A DNA stretch of 64,000 nucleotides from Dichomitus squalens LYAD-421 SS1. Lineage: Eukaryota; Basidiomycota; Agaricomycetes; Polyporales; Polyporaceae. Within the stretch, counting starts at the first letter, position 1. Every line of letters begins with the position of its first letter. The notes below the pieces were generated by a model. The model did no database searches and was not told the origin of the DNA. It saw only the letters and a program-made list of their open reading frames with translations. The position numbers were made by a program, and so were the translations under genes. The stretch covers positions 46,300-110,299 of the forward strand of contig NW_006766938.1 in the NCBI RefSeq assembly GCF_000275845.1. Reading direction: 5' to 3'. Below are positions 9,684 to 22,099 of this stretch, one piece after another.

Positions 9684-11890
9684 ATGGCATCATGGGTGCT
9701 TGCACACCCGCCATGGCACTCGCTCGCTCGGGTCCGCATCCGCTGGGATACGCTTGTCAAAGCCGGCGGGTGGACTAGACCCGGCAGACACTTCCTCAAC
9801 ACTCCTACGCTCTCTCTCCGCATCGACTTGGACGAAGAGACCCCCTCCATGCGGCAGATCAAAGCATATCCATACCCTTCAGCCCCTCCCGACTCGTCTC
9901 TGTTCGAAGAAGCCACGGACGAATACGCCACCGCTGCATTGACCGAAAGCGAGGCTACACTCTTTGACATACCCGCAGGAGCCCCTCCATGTACGCTTCT
10001 GAAGTGTCTTGTTAAAGCACAAAGATATGAGGACGCGGAGCGCGTGTATACCGAACTTGTGGCCTTGGGTATCGAGATCAACCCCCACCCTGTCTATCAC
10101 TTCATCGCCAGGAGGACCCTCTCTACGCCTGGACTCGCTTCACAGAAACGATTGGACACTTTCATGAAGTGGTGGTCGTTGGTTCCTGCCAGCTCAGAAA
10201 TAGACTGTTCGCGCTCCGTTGGTTTCATCCTCACGGAGCTACTCAGGAAGGACCACTCGCCCGATATCCCACTTATCGCCAGCTTCGCTCTCCTCGCTGC
10301 TTCTAAGGGATATGCCATCCAAGTCGGTCTGGACTCCATTCGACGAATTGCCCGCTATGCCCCGTCGGATTTCACCACCCGCTTCCTAGAGGAGTTCTGC
10401 GTCACCACTTGGAATTACGAGACAAAAGCAAAGCAGACGCGTCAGGAGCCTCCGAGCCGACGTGCTCTGGATTTGATCCAGAGTCAATTCCGGATATGGT
10501 ACAATGCGGCAGTGTCTTCCCTCGTTGATTCGGGAAAGCACCGTTCCGCCTTGCAGCTCCTTAAGCTGGCCCATTCGCGCAAGCTCTCGATCAAGCAGGG
10601 TACGTACGAACACATCGTGTCCGTATTCCAAGCCCATGGCTACCGGGATGCTGTCCACGCAGTGCAACAGATGAACAGAGGGATGAGCTCCAGTTCTGGC
10701 AATCACGAGACATCCGACCTGGTGAGGACAGGCTACTAGCTACTCAAGTCAAACCGCTGACATGGTCTACGTAGCCCACGGAGTTCTCCGCACCCCAAGA
10801 CATATCCACGATTTATCTTCCACTTCGCGGGCACGGCACTGAGCTCGCCAAGTCTGCACGGTCTATAAAGCGGGCATTCCAGGCAGGGATCCTCGTTCCT
10901 GCAATACAACTCACAGAGGTCATTACGGTCTTCCTTCAATCCGACAGGAAATCCGCTCTCCGTCGCCTCCGCAACCTGGCCTATCGTTCCGGACCGTCTG
11001 CCATCTCGACGTGGGCGCTTGCGGAGATGACCTTTTACGCTAACCGCAATTACTTCCAATCGCTCCTGCACGTCTTCGAGCAGCACTTCGACCACGTCGG
11101 CGTCCCCCCTGAAATTTTTGACCCCATCCACTTCTCCGAGCAGCGCCACGATCTGACCAAAGTCAAGGTGCCAGCCGTCGCCCTCCAGCAGATAGGCCCT
11201 GTGCCCTCAATTTATCGTCGGTTGCCCCCGTCCAAGGAGCACACCTACCTTCTATGGCGAATGGCGGTTAAGCATGCCAAGCGTCCTGCTAGCGCGGCGA
11301 GACTTTACCGCGCCTTTGTGAACGTTATTACTGAGACTCGGAGCATTCCTCGGAACGTCTACCCGCTTCCCCGTCTTCCCTCTCCCGTTATGCCACCCGC
11401 AGAGGGCCAGAACATGGAGTACCTGCGGCCGATGCCACCTCGTATACTGTACGATGCGCGTTACTTCGACGTCTTCGTCAACAAGTTCTTCTCCTACGGC
11501 TTCATCTCGTACGCAACCCGTGTCATAGTCGACATGTTCTGCCTCGGCTTCGCGCCACACATCCGAACGCGCGATGCGTTCATGAAAGGGCTTATGTTCA
11601 AGCCGGGCCAGGCAGCTGTGGAGCGCCGACTGCAGTATTGGCAAAAAACCGTCGACCGCGCCATTGCACAAGCTCAGAACCTACCTGGACGTAGTGCCTC
11701 TCCGGAGCAGCTTCGCGGGCGCATGCTCAGTTTCTTCTTCCGCGCAACGATCAGGAGGCTTATGCAAGACGGGAGGCGCCAGGAGGCGATCTATGTTGCA
11801 CAGCACCTGACCCAGGTGGCCTCTGCTAGATCAGAGCTCAAGAATGTTTTGAAGCGGGACCTGGGGTTGCGCCAGAAGTCAGAAACTTGA
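9684..11890 (+). CDS. PPR-like probable mitochondrial protein
   Basis: Two exons (9684-10721, 10775-11890) are separated by a 53-nt GT-AG intron. The product is about 717 residues of helical character with paired helix-turn-helix segments, such as LLKCLVKAQRYEDAERVYTE and ALQLLKLAHSRKLSIKQGTY. These resemble degenerate pentatricopeptide repeats, which bind organellar RNA. The N-terminus (MASWVLAHPPWHSLARVRIR) is basic with no acid residues, as in mitochondrial presequences. The frame is open further upstream to an ATG at 9507, but that start would overlap the coding start of the divergent Rsc8 gene, so ATG 9684 is preferred. The RNA target is unknown. Confidence 0.72.
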
Positions 11891-13396
11891 CGTGCTGGTC
11901 TTCCGCCGTCGCGCTTCCCTTCGATGGTCACTCGGGCCGACAAGTTGACGCCGCGTTTCAGCTAACCCTGTCGCATCGTTCCACTCAACCAGATCCTTCG
12001 TGCCCCTGCGCGACGTATACACATTCGCCGTGGTTTGGCAGAAACGGTCCGACCATCCTAATTGGTGATCGAATCAGTGGCCTGCATCTGTTTAGACTGA
12101 CCTCCCTCGCACAACCCCGACCCCTGCGCGGTCCGACGGGAACACCTGCCGCGCCAAGGGTAGTCAGCCTGCCTCCGCCTCATGTCGCTGGTCAAGCAGG
12201 GCGACCTACAGTTACCGGTAGTGACAGAGCGAGGAGCTGAGCCTTAGGCCTTTGTGTCCCATCCCTTCACCAGCACACCCGGTGCCAGCTGCAGTTTTCT
12301 ATTGCGTAGTTGACACCTGTTACCGGTGTGTTTCGCTCTAATTTCCCCACATTGAGTCACGCTGACAGGCCACAAGTATCTGTACCTAATGTATCGTAGT
12401 GGTTGACTAGAAGCATATGCAATAGGCTTGGTACGGACGAGCATCAGCCCTCGTCATCGTCGTCCTAATCATCGGCATTTGGGTAGGCAAAGTTTCAGCA
12501 GCCTTGCAACTACGCGATATTTCAGCGCTCAGCCTTCGTCGCTTCCTTTGCGATATTGATGCACCGCTCTACCGTTCAAACGGGATGCATGTGCCATTCG
12601 AGGGATCCTCAATTTCAACATTCATCGTAGGTCGCTTCCTGGTAGATGGCGACGAAGAAGGTAACGTAAACTCGATAAGGCGTACACGTTGCTGATGGAA
12701 CTTACCTGTTTGGAGCAGTGCTTTGAATGTACGGGGTTTACCGTTCTCGACGGATGTAGAGTATGGCTGACGATCCACCTTACAAGGACGGAGTTGAGCT
12801 TCCCTCGCAGCGGAGATGGCTTTGTCTGCGAGAATTCCGCGGATCGGAGAGGGGATAGTCCGCGGGATGCAAAGCTCAGGGGAGCAGCCAAATCCGTCCC
12901 ATCTTCCTGGACCACACGGGCGTCAGATGACAGCGCATGTTCAGTCCCGGTAACAGAAGTCCGCGAACGTAGCGAGCACCGGTCCCGACGAGCGTTGAAG
13001 TATGAATGACTTCGCAAGACACTCAATTACGCTCAACTGCTCATCAAAACGTGGACAAGTGTCATTCACATTCTCAGTGTCAGAAGTTCGCCGGCCTGAG
13101 GTAAGCCATCATGCGCGCGTGGAGGCGATTCAGGCTCCGGATGTGTACAGCTTGATTATAATACAGGACGGCAATCTTGCAGAATTTCTATTCGTGGCTA
13201 TGGAATGTTCTGTTGGACGTTTCTCTTGCTACAATCGGGAGCATCGGCGGTGTTCCTTGCAGGTGGTGGTGAGTTTACCATTCCGATCGGGCGGCGAGCG
13301 CAACATAAAGACCCGCTCCGTGTCTCACAGGATACTTGCTATCTATCCTCAGCTGCCCCGTCCGTGCTTTAATCATCTCCCCGTACGAGTGTCATC
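11891..13396. other. 1.5-kb intergenic region, no gene recognised
   Basis: This lies between the PPR-like gene and the P450, both on the plus strand. Short open frames occur in several phases, but none shows family motifs or consistent splice joins. It presumably holds the 3' UTR of the first gene and the promoter of the second. Confidence 0.5.
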
Positions 13397-15732
13397 ATGC
13401 TTGTCCAGGTCGTTCTATTGGGCGCTTTTGCCTGGGCACTATGGCAGATCATCCGACCATTCATTGTGAAGTCGGCTTGGGACGTTGTTCCAGGACCTCC
13501 ACCGAAATCATTTGTCTCCGGTCAGCCTCTCTCTATTGACCGGTCCCTAGCTGTTCTGAATGCATCACCAGGCAATCTCGAGCAGCTCTTCGACAGAGAT
13601 GCATGGGGTTTCCACGACGAAGTCGCACAGAACTATGGACCCGTCGTGAAGATCAACGCTGTGCTGGGTGTGAGTTGTGCAGCCCATCTTTCCCTCCTAA
13701 CTCACTCTCCAGTTGGAATAGGGCAAATGGCTCTACGTCTTCGATCCTACGGCGCTGCGCAGCATCGTCTTGAAGGAGAAGGGAACGTTTGATCAGATTC
13801 CATGGTTGATCCAGTGAGTCCCTTGCACCCCTATCTTGCCACTCGCAAATCTCATTTAGAGCGTAACGCAGGAGTACTCGCCTATTACTTGGGCCAGGCA
13901 TCCTTGGTGTGTTGGGTAGGCTCGCAAATTTTCGGTGTTGCTTTTGCCGATGCCGTGAGACTGATAGGCTTTGCCTAGGCGAGGCACACCGCCGTCAGCG
14001 CAAAATGCTGACGCCGGTCTTTTCCGATGCCAACCTTCGAGTGTTAACACCCGTCTTCTATGATGTGGCTCATCGGGTACGTTGGGTGCTGTGATATTGC
14101 AGGAGACACCCACCTTATAGAAGGCTAGCTCGTACAAGGTATCTCGAGGACTGTGCTTGACTCCCCTCGCAGTGTGGATATGTTGGACTGGATGGGACGC
14201 GCTGCTCTGGAAATTATCGGGAAAGCAGGCATGGGACACTCGTTCGACCCCCTCACATCAGACGGCTCTTCGGATCCGTATACCAAGGCGGCAAAGACGT
14301 ACTTGTGCGTCTAAACGGCGTCTATTCATCCGACAGTTCAAGTTGCTGATGCGAATATAGACCCCTGTCATTCACGCCTGCCATGGTAGCCATGAGGCAA
14401 GCGAGCCCCATCTTGACTAGCATGGGCCCTGCACGGCTGCGCCGTTGGATCGTTGATCTTCTCCCCATCCCCCAAGTGCAGCAGCTCAAGGACGTGGTCG
14501 ATGTTCTGCATGATACTTCCCTTCGCATCATCGACGAGAAAAAAGCTGCACTTCAGCGAGGTGATACAGCTCAGGGGAAAGATATCATAGGCATCCTACG
14601 TGGGCTGAATATCGTTTCGCAAGCGACGCTGACATCAATGAACTCCATACAGTGAAGGCGAATATGGCGGCTGCAGCGGAAGAGAGGCTACCGGACGAGC
14701 AAATCATTGGCCAGATGTCGTACGTATATCATGGTTCCCTTGCTCTGCTTCGCTGACTCGGAATATAGCATTTTACTCTTCGCAGCAACGGACACCACCT
14801 CTCACCTGATGGCGCAGGTACTACAGCTTCTTGCAGAACACCCTGACGTCCAACAAAAGGTCCGCGCGGAGATCTTCGTATCTGGTGATGGACAAGACGT
14901 GGCGTACGACCAGTTGCAAGCACTCCCTTACCTGGATGCTGTCTGCAAGGAAACATTGCGACTGTAAGTCCGCTGCGATTCAGGGTTAAGTGCCACCAAT
15001 CACCGATTGCTCAGGTATCCCCCGACCCCGATTGTGCTGCGCGAGTGAGCATCCCCATTGTTCTCTGACAAGAGCAGGCAACTAATAATTCTATGCAGGG
15101 CATGCCAGGACTCGACCCTGACTCTGTCAGAGCCCATGCGCGGTGCCGACGGTTCAACGATCGAAAACGTCTTCGTTCCCAAAGGTAGCAATGTTCTTAT
15201 CGGAGTCAGAGCTTGCAATCGTAACAAAGCGCTCTGGGGCGACGACGCCGAGGAGTGGAAACCGGAGCGCTGGTTGAAGCCCTTACCCAAGGCTGTAGAA
15301 GCTGCCAGCATTCCAGGAGTTTACTCGCACCTGTGCGTTCATACGATGAATGTACCTGGAATGGGAATCTTAGAGTACTCACCAATGCATTCGTTACAGA
15401 ATGACTTTCGTGGGCGGGGCGAGGTCGTGCATGTACGTGTCAAACTGTCTTCGGTGGCTTCCCAATTAACCACATAATCGTTGATCTAGAGGATTCAAGT
15501 TTGCACAGATCGAGATGAGTGCGTATTTCGTACTGGTCTAGGCTTCTTTGATGCTGACACCGCTCCAGAGGTCATTTTATCCACGCTCCTCGCCAACTTC
15601 ACCTTCGAACTCTCCGAGAAGCCGATCTTCTGGAATGTGTCGGCCATCACGTTCCCGAGTGTCGGCAAAGAGAGCGAGAAGCCTGAGATGTGGCTGAAAG
15701 TCGGGAGGTATCAACGCAACGACCTTGAGTGA
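13397..15732 (+). CDS. Cytochrome P450 monooxygenase
   Basis: About 13 exons were traced in phase to roughly 550 residues. An N-terminal signal anchor (LVQVVLLGAFAWALWQII) is followed by the proline hinge VPGPPP. The helix C region reads HRRQRKMLTPVF, the I-helix oxygen-activation motif is AATDTTS, the K-helix ExxR is KETLRL, and the heme-binding loop FVGGARSCIG carries the cysteine ligand. All the key P450 motifs are present, so the gene looks functional. It should be an ER-anchored, reductase-dependent monooxygenase. The style matches the expanded agaricomycete P450 families used in lignin-derived aromatic or secondary metabolism; the CYP family cannot be fixed by eye. The TAG in GGAATAG at 13713-13721 belongs to an intron acceptor, not a premature stop. 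Confidence 0.92.
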
Positions 15733-16394
15733 CGGCAGACGTACAATACCTTAGCTGGTTCGTATCCCGGGGCCCCGGATTGGTGTTTTATATGATCATA
15801 TTCCATAGGGAGCAAGAGCCTCTATGTGGTGACTTCTGGCCTCTCCTATGACAACCCACAGCAGCAGTCTCGCGATAAGTCACGTTCGGCGTTCCTGGCG
15901 AGCTAGCTTAACGACGGGCTAACCTCAAAAGCAGAATTTAATATCAGCTCATTCCGCGTTATACCGTTGCCCGCAGTACCTGACGTACACCTGGGTTTTC
16001 TGGGCTGATTACCAATCACACTAGCGCCAACTCTTTCGCGCACGAGTGGACCCAGGACTGTTCAATACCAATGTCGCTGCAAGGACCCTGATCCTGCCCG
16101 TCGGTTGCAACTAGCTATCGACGATTCCCGATTGCAAAACTTTGATCGCGGTGGCTGTGGTCCTCCATTCGTCATAGAATATTCACATGAACATCTGCGT
16201 TCGTGCCTCTTGGTCGATGTAATCTCGCCGCGGACGAGAGCCCGATCGGGGAGAACTAGCGCCCTGTCAAGTTCCGCCGGCAAGTACTACATACTAGTAT
16301 GTAGCTTGGCAACGCCAAGTCATGCGTCAGTGTTTGCAGTGTGATCTCGAATAACCAGCGGCGAGGGAGGTCCCGATAGTGTGCACATCAGCTA
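15733..16394. other. Intergenic between P450 and repeat element
   Basis: About 660 bp downstream of the P450 stop. No coding feature was recognised. Confidence 0.5.
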
Positions 16395-16396
16395 TA

Positions 16397-17496
16397 CTAG
16401 TGTGACCCCGGAAACTACGGCCCATAACGTATATCGTGAATATCTCTCCCCCATCCTCTCTGATACGTTTCAGACTTTGCACACTTCATTCGCATCCTAG
16501 ATAGTACATACTTGTGAAACATTAAGCCAATCGGTGGAGGTTTGCATTGAGCATCGCGGAATTACACGTCTGACCCCAGAAGCTACGGAAAGGCGCCCAG
16601 AAATTGTCACGGATGGTCACGGTGCCGAAGACTGCCGATTCGAACACCGCTGTTATCAGTCGTTTGATAGCGATGTTGGCTGAGGCAACACTGTCGAGGC
16701 GCTCAGATTACAGCGATGTGCAGAATGATACGGAAAACGCATTTCGCGCGAGACCGGCGCTCAGAGAGACGCCAGACGGTCACGGGACTCAAACACTGAC
16801 CGCTGTGACTTTGTTACTCATTGTGACAGAGGTGTGACACTTGGCCCTGAAGCACAAATGCGAGTTCTCTTCATTGGGCAAGTTAGTTATTGCTTCATGA
16901 GACATAGATTATGCCTTATATGTTATAATAATTTTTGATATGCTCCTCTATCTGCTATTATGAGCCTTGGGGGACCATCCTGAAGGGCTACTGTGACCAG
17001 GATAGCGCTCGGTGTCCGGCTCTTTCCTGGTGTCCGACAGCCCGGCACAGCGTTTGGGTCTCCGAGCGCCCAACAGGCGCTGGCTCACAAAAAATGCGTT
17101 TTCCGTATCATTCTGCACATCGCTGTAAACGTCAGCTGTATTTCGGTCAGTGGCTGAATGTCACGCCCTCGAGACCTCTTCCCATCCTTTGAATACCACA
17201 ACTCGGAATGCTTCGGAAACTGAACAAGAAACTTCATTGAACATTTTCAGAACACTTCGCAAAGTTAGAGAAAGATCGGCCCTGCAGATCTTTTTGTGGC
17301 AACTCACCAAGGTCAGTAAACCCTGGAAACCCTACTCAGATTGACTTGTATCGGAAGCAAATCCCTTCCGATTTCCTTCGTTCCTTTTGAAGCCAATAAT
17401 TAGGAAGTACATTGTCTCATGTGTAACCTGTGCACCCTTTTTGACAGGGGAATGCGAGAACTGGAGGCGCGTCAGTAGCTTCTGGGGTCACACTAG
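16397..17496. mobile_element. 1.1-kb non-autonomous inverted-repeat element with TA flanks
   Basis: The ends are CTAGTGTGACCCCGGAAACT on the left and, reverse-complemented, CTAGTGTGACCCCAGAAGCT on the right. TA lies on both outer sides (16395-16396 and 17497-17498). Inside, a perfect 37-nt inverted pair lies at 16708-16744 and 17092-17128, so the arms are several hundred bases long though interrupted. A second copy of the TGACCCCAGAAGCTACGGA end motif occurs in direct orientation at about 16571-16589. No transposase frame is visible. A TA duplication suggests Tc1/mariner/pogo mobilisation (inference). It sits between two convergent genes. Confidence 0.75.
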
Positions 17497-17628
17497 TAGG
17501 TGTAATGGATGATACATGCATGTTGATTATAATTTACTGTATGCAGAATGAGTGGCATGGTCTAAAAATCCGGGCCAAAGCTATGATACACGAAAATCTC
17601 CCTCCGTCCGCGACATATCTGGATGGCG

Positions 17629-19851
17629 CTAGGGATTCCAACGCTGCAGCCACGGCAAGCCACCGGAATCAGGATCGTCCGAAACACGCCCTCTACTCCT
17701 ACTGCGTTCCACATGTATTTCCCGGACGCTGTCGGGAAAGACAACGTTCCAATCCCTTGTGTAACTTAAAGCTGAGGTCCCTTCCTGTGATTCCTCGCTG
17801 TATGACGTCAGAACAAGAGACGTGCGGCGGGGGACGAGTTCGATCGCTTCGACGTTGACCTGTACGGATGACCGTACGCGGGACGCGCTGGAAACACGTG
17901 GAGGGAGCGAAGGTGTGTCATCGCCGAGAGAGGACGAATCTGAAGTGCTGAAACCAGCCTGGATGTGTGGGATGCCGACAGAGACCGTATAGGTCATCTC
18001 CAAGCGTTGCCGGCGGGCGGCGATTTTACGGATACTCAGAAGAAGGTGACTTCCCTGTCATGAAATGACGCGGTGAATATCAATGCAGCAAAGATTGCAG
18101 TAACATGGAAGTCACGCACGGAGTATGAAAAGACCGCAGGCATCCACCTACAAGATGATACCAGATAGCGGACGTGAGGTAGCGTCGGGTAACTCCACAC
18201 ATGAATACTTACACAACCACCGGCGTCGCCGCAGCGGGCCACAGAACTTCGCCGATAGTGACGAAAAGAGTAAATACTTGGCGATGCAACTTCAGCGTTT
18301 TGTCATTCACTTGCTGCGCCAAGAGCACTTACGGAGGACGCTACAGCACACGTGTAAGCAGGGTACATGTTACACGAGGACCTATATACTGACATTGCGA
18401 AATAGAGGCTGCTGTCGCGAAAGAGTTGGTAGATGAGCGGCGCGTTGTCCAAAGGGCTGTATGAGATACACTTGATAGCATTCAGCACAAAGAGTATCGC
18501 TGTAACCCCCGCAATCTGTTAGCGCATAGTGTCAGTGTCTGCAATAGTTGTCTCACTCTCGAATACGGTGATGGGGACCCTGCGCCGCAGAGTTCATCAG
18601 CGGCTTCCGTGGCTTCCGAGCAGGCATTCTACGCACCAAGCAAGCACGTACATGACGTCGGTTCTATCAAGGAGACATCCTCTGACAAGCACAGCTGGAG
18701 GGAACTCGGCTAGATGGTGAGTGATGTACGGAATGGACGCCATGTTGAGCCATAACGAGAACTAGGTTCGCCGTCAATCACACATCAAATTAGGTGTGAC
18801 GAGGCACGAGCGCACCGCCATCTCCACTATGATTCTCGTTAGCCCCGGCGTTTCGCACTGACTCCGAACAACGCACCCAAGAACGCAAATCCCAACAGGA
18901 AGCGCACTACGAGACGTCAGAAACGAACCGTAGCTAAGTGGACAGCGAATACCTCTTCTAGAATTGCCATACAGCGCGTCTATCCGGAGCATTAAGCTCA
19001 ATTCCACGCTCAGGATCAACATGAGCAAAAAGCTTAAAACAGAAAGTGGTCAGTAGCTGAATATCTGGCCATTGACAGCTCGTGCGCACCCGAAGCTAAT
19101 CATGAGGTAGTCGAAGCAGCTGATGAAGCATGGGTATCGGGTGCCTGAGCATAACGGGATACTCACAAAATTGGCACCACATTAGTGGAGAGAACACTAT
19201 AAGGTGCCGATCAGTGTTCGGGCTTCGAGTCAAACCGACACAGAAGAAGGAATGGGGTATAAGAAGCCCCAGCATAATCGCTTCCAAGGGCATCCCACAA
19301 CACAAGCTTAATATCTTCACGTAATGGCTGACTTAGCCCGTGCTAATCTGAGAATAAGAACTCGCGGGCGCGCAGACCTCTGTCCGCCAGAGCGCAGGTG
19401 GGTTTCACAGGGACAAGTCGCGACCCTCGCAAATGTAGGGGAGTGGGGATTGGGTGACATACAACTCACAATTGTCCGAGCAAGCCCAGATACCTGGATA
19501 TGAAGTACAAGTACTTCGGAAAGGTATTGGCAGAACTGAATCACTCCCAATTAGGAGGAGCGGATACCTCAGACGCTACACACATACCCCCAAACGTACT
19601 CCACCTGGAAGAGGTGAAGATTCCGTGAGTGGCTATTAGCGTACAAGGAGAGCTATCCTCTCACCTCCTCGTCCAGAGTCGTGCTCAGATCCCAGAACAA
19701 GAATGCGGTGCACGCAACTAAGAAGGGGCGGTTAGGTTTACTCTGGTCGGGCAAATGTGAATTGAACTGAATATAGACACACACTCTGGTGTACTCGTTG
19801 TGTGTGAGCGAAATGCGCGAGGTAGAGCAGTTCGGCACTAGTATCACTCAT
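17629..19851 (-). CDS. DUF6533 seven-transmembrane protein
   Basis: Multi-exon minus-strand gene starting at ATG 19851. The first exons join to a DUF6533 core: helix ACTAFLFWDLSTTLDEEV, then EYVWGSANTFPKYLYF and ISRYLGLLGQL. Later exons give LLMLILSVELSLMLRIDALY (19028 downwards), RFLLGFAFLGALFG, FPPAVLVRGCLLDRTDV, WVPITVFE, AGVTAILFVLNAIKCISY and LIYQLFRDSSLYFAM. The last exon encodes LLLSIRKIAARRQ and a Ser-rich cytoplasmic tail ending at 17629. This order of helices matches the large agaricomycete DUF6533 family of plasma-membrane or endomembrane proteins of unknown function, sometimes compared to GPCRs. The exons between about 18780 and 19330 are not fully resolved, and one join after SAKRR needs an undetected splice or is damaged. 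Confidence 0.68.
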
Positions 19852-20484
19852 GTGCTTGAACCAGTGCTTCCGGAGTGACAGCGGGGTCCGGAGAAGCTGA
19901 AGAACAACGTCTCATACGGACGACAGACGAGGGAGGTGGGGGGAAGAAAAGAAGTGGGAGGGCTGTTGAGACAGGTTGCCAACCTGCCAGTAAGTATGCT
20001 GGCGAGAGACGGCGCCATCTATCCGGTTGAGTTGGGCATTCTCGCATGTCATGTCCCGAGCGCCGAGCGCCGCTGGGCGGCAGATGCGAAGTACTTGCCC
20101 TTGTATGGTAACATTCTGTTTACACGCAATCAGAATAAGTAATTTCCGCAGCCGCCTCTCTATATCAGCTCTGATCTCACCCGGCAGATCGGATCGTCCT
20201 TATACTCAACGCCTGACATACCCGCCGTGTTTCGCACTATGTATGACACGTATGGGCTCTTATGGACTACGAGACGCATCCTGACCTACGCCACTCTCAC
20301 CACCTGACAGCATACGAACCCAATGTGCAACGGGTAGTACTGACGTGGATGAGGCGGCGATTCCAGTACTGCACATGCCTTCTTGACAGGTGGTAGACAT
20401 CGAATGCTTGTGTACATGAGTGCAGCGGATGTTCCTTGCTACATGCCACTTCTAGAAACACCATCCTACGATGATCATTCCTGC
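19852..20484. other. Intergenic between DUF6533 gene and AA9 gene
   Basis: About 630 bp: promoter of the DUF6533 gene and 3' flank of the LPMO, both on the minus strand. Nothing else was recognised. Confidence 0.5.
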
Positions 20485-21971
20485 TTAACCGCTCCAGACC
20501 GCCGGTCCAGCTGAGTAGTTGCAACAGATCGATGCAACGACATTGTTTCGACAGGACAGTATCGAGTCGCAGAAAACCGCCAACCGTCAGCATCCCAAGG
20601 AAGCGATTGTACGAAGCCACTATGCAGAGACTTACGGGCCGTGTATCCAGGATAGTCCTCCGGTAAGTTGTAGATGTTGATCAAGATGCCCGGTTCGTAC
20701 TGAACCATTCGAGCAAGGTGGTCAAGCAACGTCAGCTCCCACTACGCCCGCGATTGGGTGCACTTGAACAGCAAGCTACTCACGCCCGTGTAGACACCAG
20801 GGATGGAAACGAGCGGTCCAGGTGTGCCATCACCGCCATTTACGACGTTAACCTGGGCGCAGCTGACGTAAAACTGAGCGCCCCCGTAGGTCGAGGCGAC
20901 GTGCAGGGCAATCTACAACGTGAGGACCCGTCAGTATGCTCTTGTCAGCCATTCTCCGAGACGCCACCGCCCTCGATACGGTGACACGACCTGTCATTGC
21001 TCAGGGCAAGGGGGTATCATACCGATGCCGCCGGACGCGAGCGGTGGCCGCTCCGTGAGCTAGCCGTTGGCATCGCTTCGAGGTGAACCCTTTCACATAC
21101 CTGCTCTGCGCGAATGAGGTACTGGCCGCTGGGCAGGTTCTTCGGGATTGTGAAAGTGAACTGGTCGCTAGCTGACAGACCCAGGAAGCACAAGTGAGCA
21201 CTGCGTCTGCTAAAGTGACGATGTGTCCGATTGCAGGCTTACTTTCGAGGGGGAAGGAGAGCTGTCCATTCTCAAAGGTAGGTAGGTCCTCCCAAACCTT
21301 GAACCAGGTCTGACCGGTGCCCGCCTCAGGGCTGTTGGCCGCGGGAGAGGCAGGGCTCATATACACGTCGAAGTACTGTCACCGGCAAAAATAACGTAAG
21401 CTTTCGGTTGTATTCATCTCCGCTTGGCTGAACATACACCTGGATGGTAGAAGTCGTCGTTCTGTCGAGCACGCCCGTGTCAATCATTCAATGTCAATAA
21501 TTCCGCTTATGATTGTCGCGTCTTACCGCTGCGCAGAGCGTCTGCGTAAGTGATTCGTGCCGTATGACAGGAGACAACAGGATTAGCTCACCTTTAAAGC
21601 CGATAGTGGAGCCGGCTTCCACGGTCGCGATGCTAGTCTGACCGGGGGTGCCGTCCATGTCGAGCTCATAGCAGCGGAACTCTGTCGAGTTGACGTCCGT
21701 GATCTACACGTGGAGCCACGATCAGTGAAGGTCCTCATCCCTCCAGGAGATGGGAGTCAGGGTCGCGTACCGGCGCGTTGGAGTAGTGGTTCTCTGTCTC
21801 GCGGACGTACAGCCAATCAGCGAAGGTAGTCCCGTTTGCGATGAGGTCGGGGATAGTGTCTGTCCAAATAAGCATGGGTCAGCTACGACAACCAACGGAC
21901 AATATCTGCTCACAGTGAGCTGCGACGAGCTGAGCGGAGAAGACCGCGAGGGCTGCGAAGATAGCCTTCAT
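20485..21971 (-). CDS. AA9 lytic polysaccharide monooxygenase (secreted)
   Basis: Exons: 21914-21971, 21771-21859, 21592-21703, 21527-21528 (2-nt micro-exon), 21438-21461, 21243-21375, 21101-21171, 20784-20912, 20636-20699, 20485-20510. Sum 708 nt, 235 residues. A signal peptide ([18 protein letters not shown]) is followed by His as mature residue 1, the first half of the copper histidine brace. The second His lies in [17 protein letters not shown]; the axial Tyr is likely in [13 protein letters not shown]9 hallmarks [48 protein letters not shown] and the C-terminal PGPAVWSG are present. The enzyme oxidatively cleaves cellulose or hemicellulose outside the cell. No carbohydrate-binding module is attached. 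The 188-nt intron at 20913-21100 is the longest. Only the micro-exon join keeps the frame through the second His. Confidence 0.93.
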
Positions 21972-22099
21972 TGTAAAGTCAGAGGTTGAGAGCCTGGAGT
22001 CGGCCCTCACCACGAGGTAAGTTATATACTCCAAGTGCAGTGCAGTTTTCTGCCGGTGGTCGTCGTAGGAGGATAAACCGACTGATACATCGTCGCCCT

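Noticed and set aside
13713..13721. In-frame TAG within the P450 gene, suggesting a pseudogene
   Set aside because: The TAG belongs to the AATAG 3' splice acceptor. Splicing from GGT/GTGAGT to GGCAAATGG gives the conserved GKWLYVFDP segment in frame.
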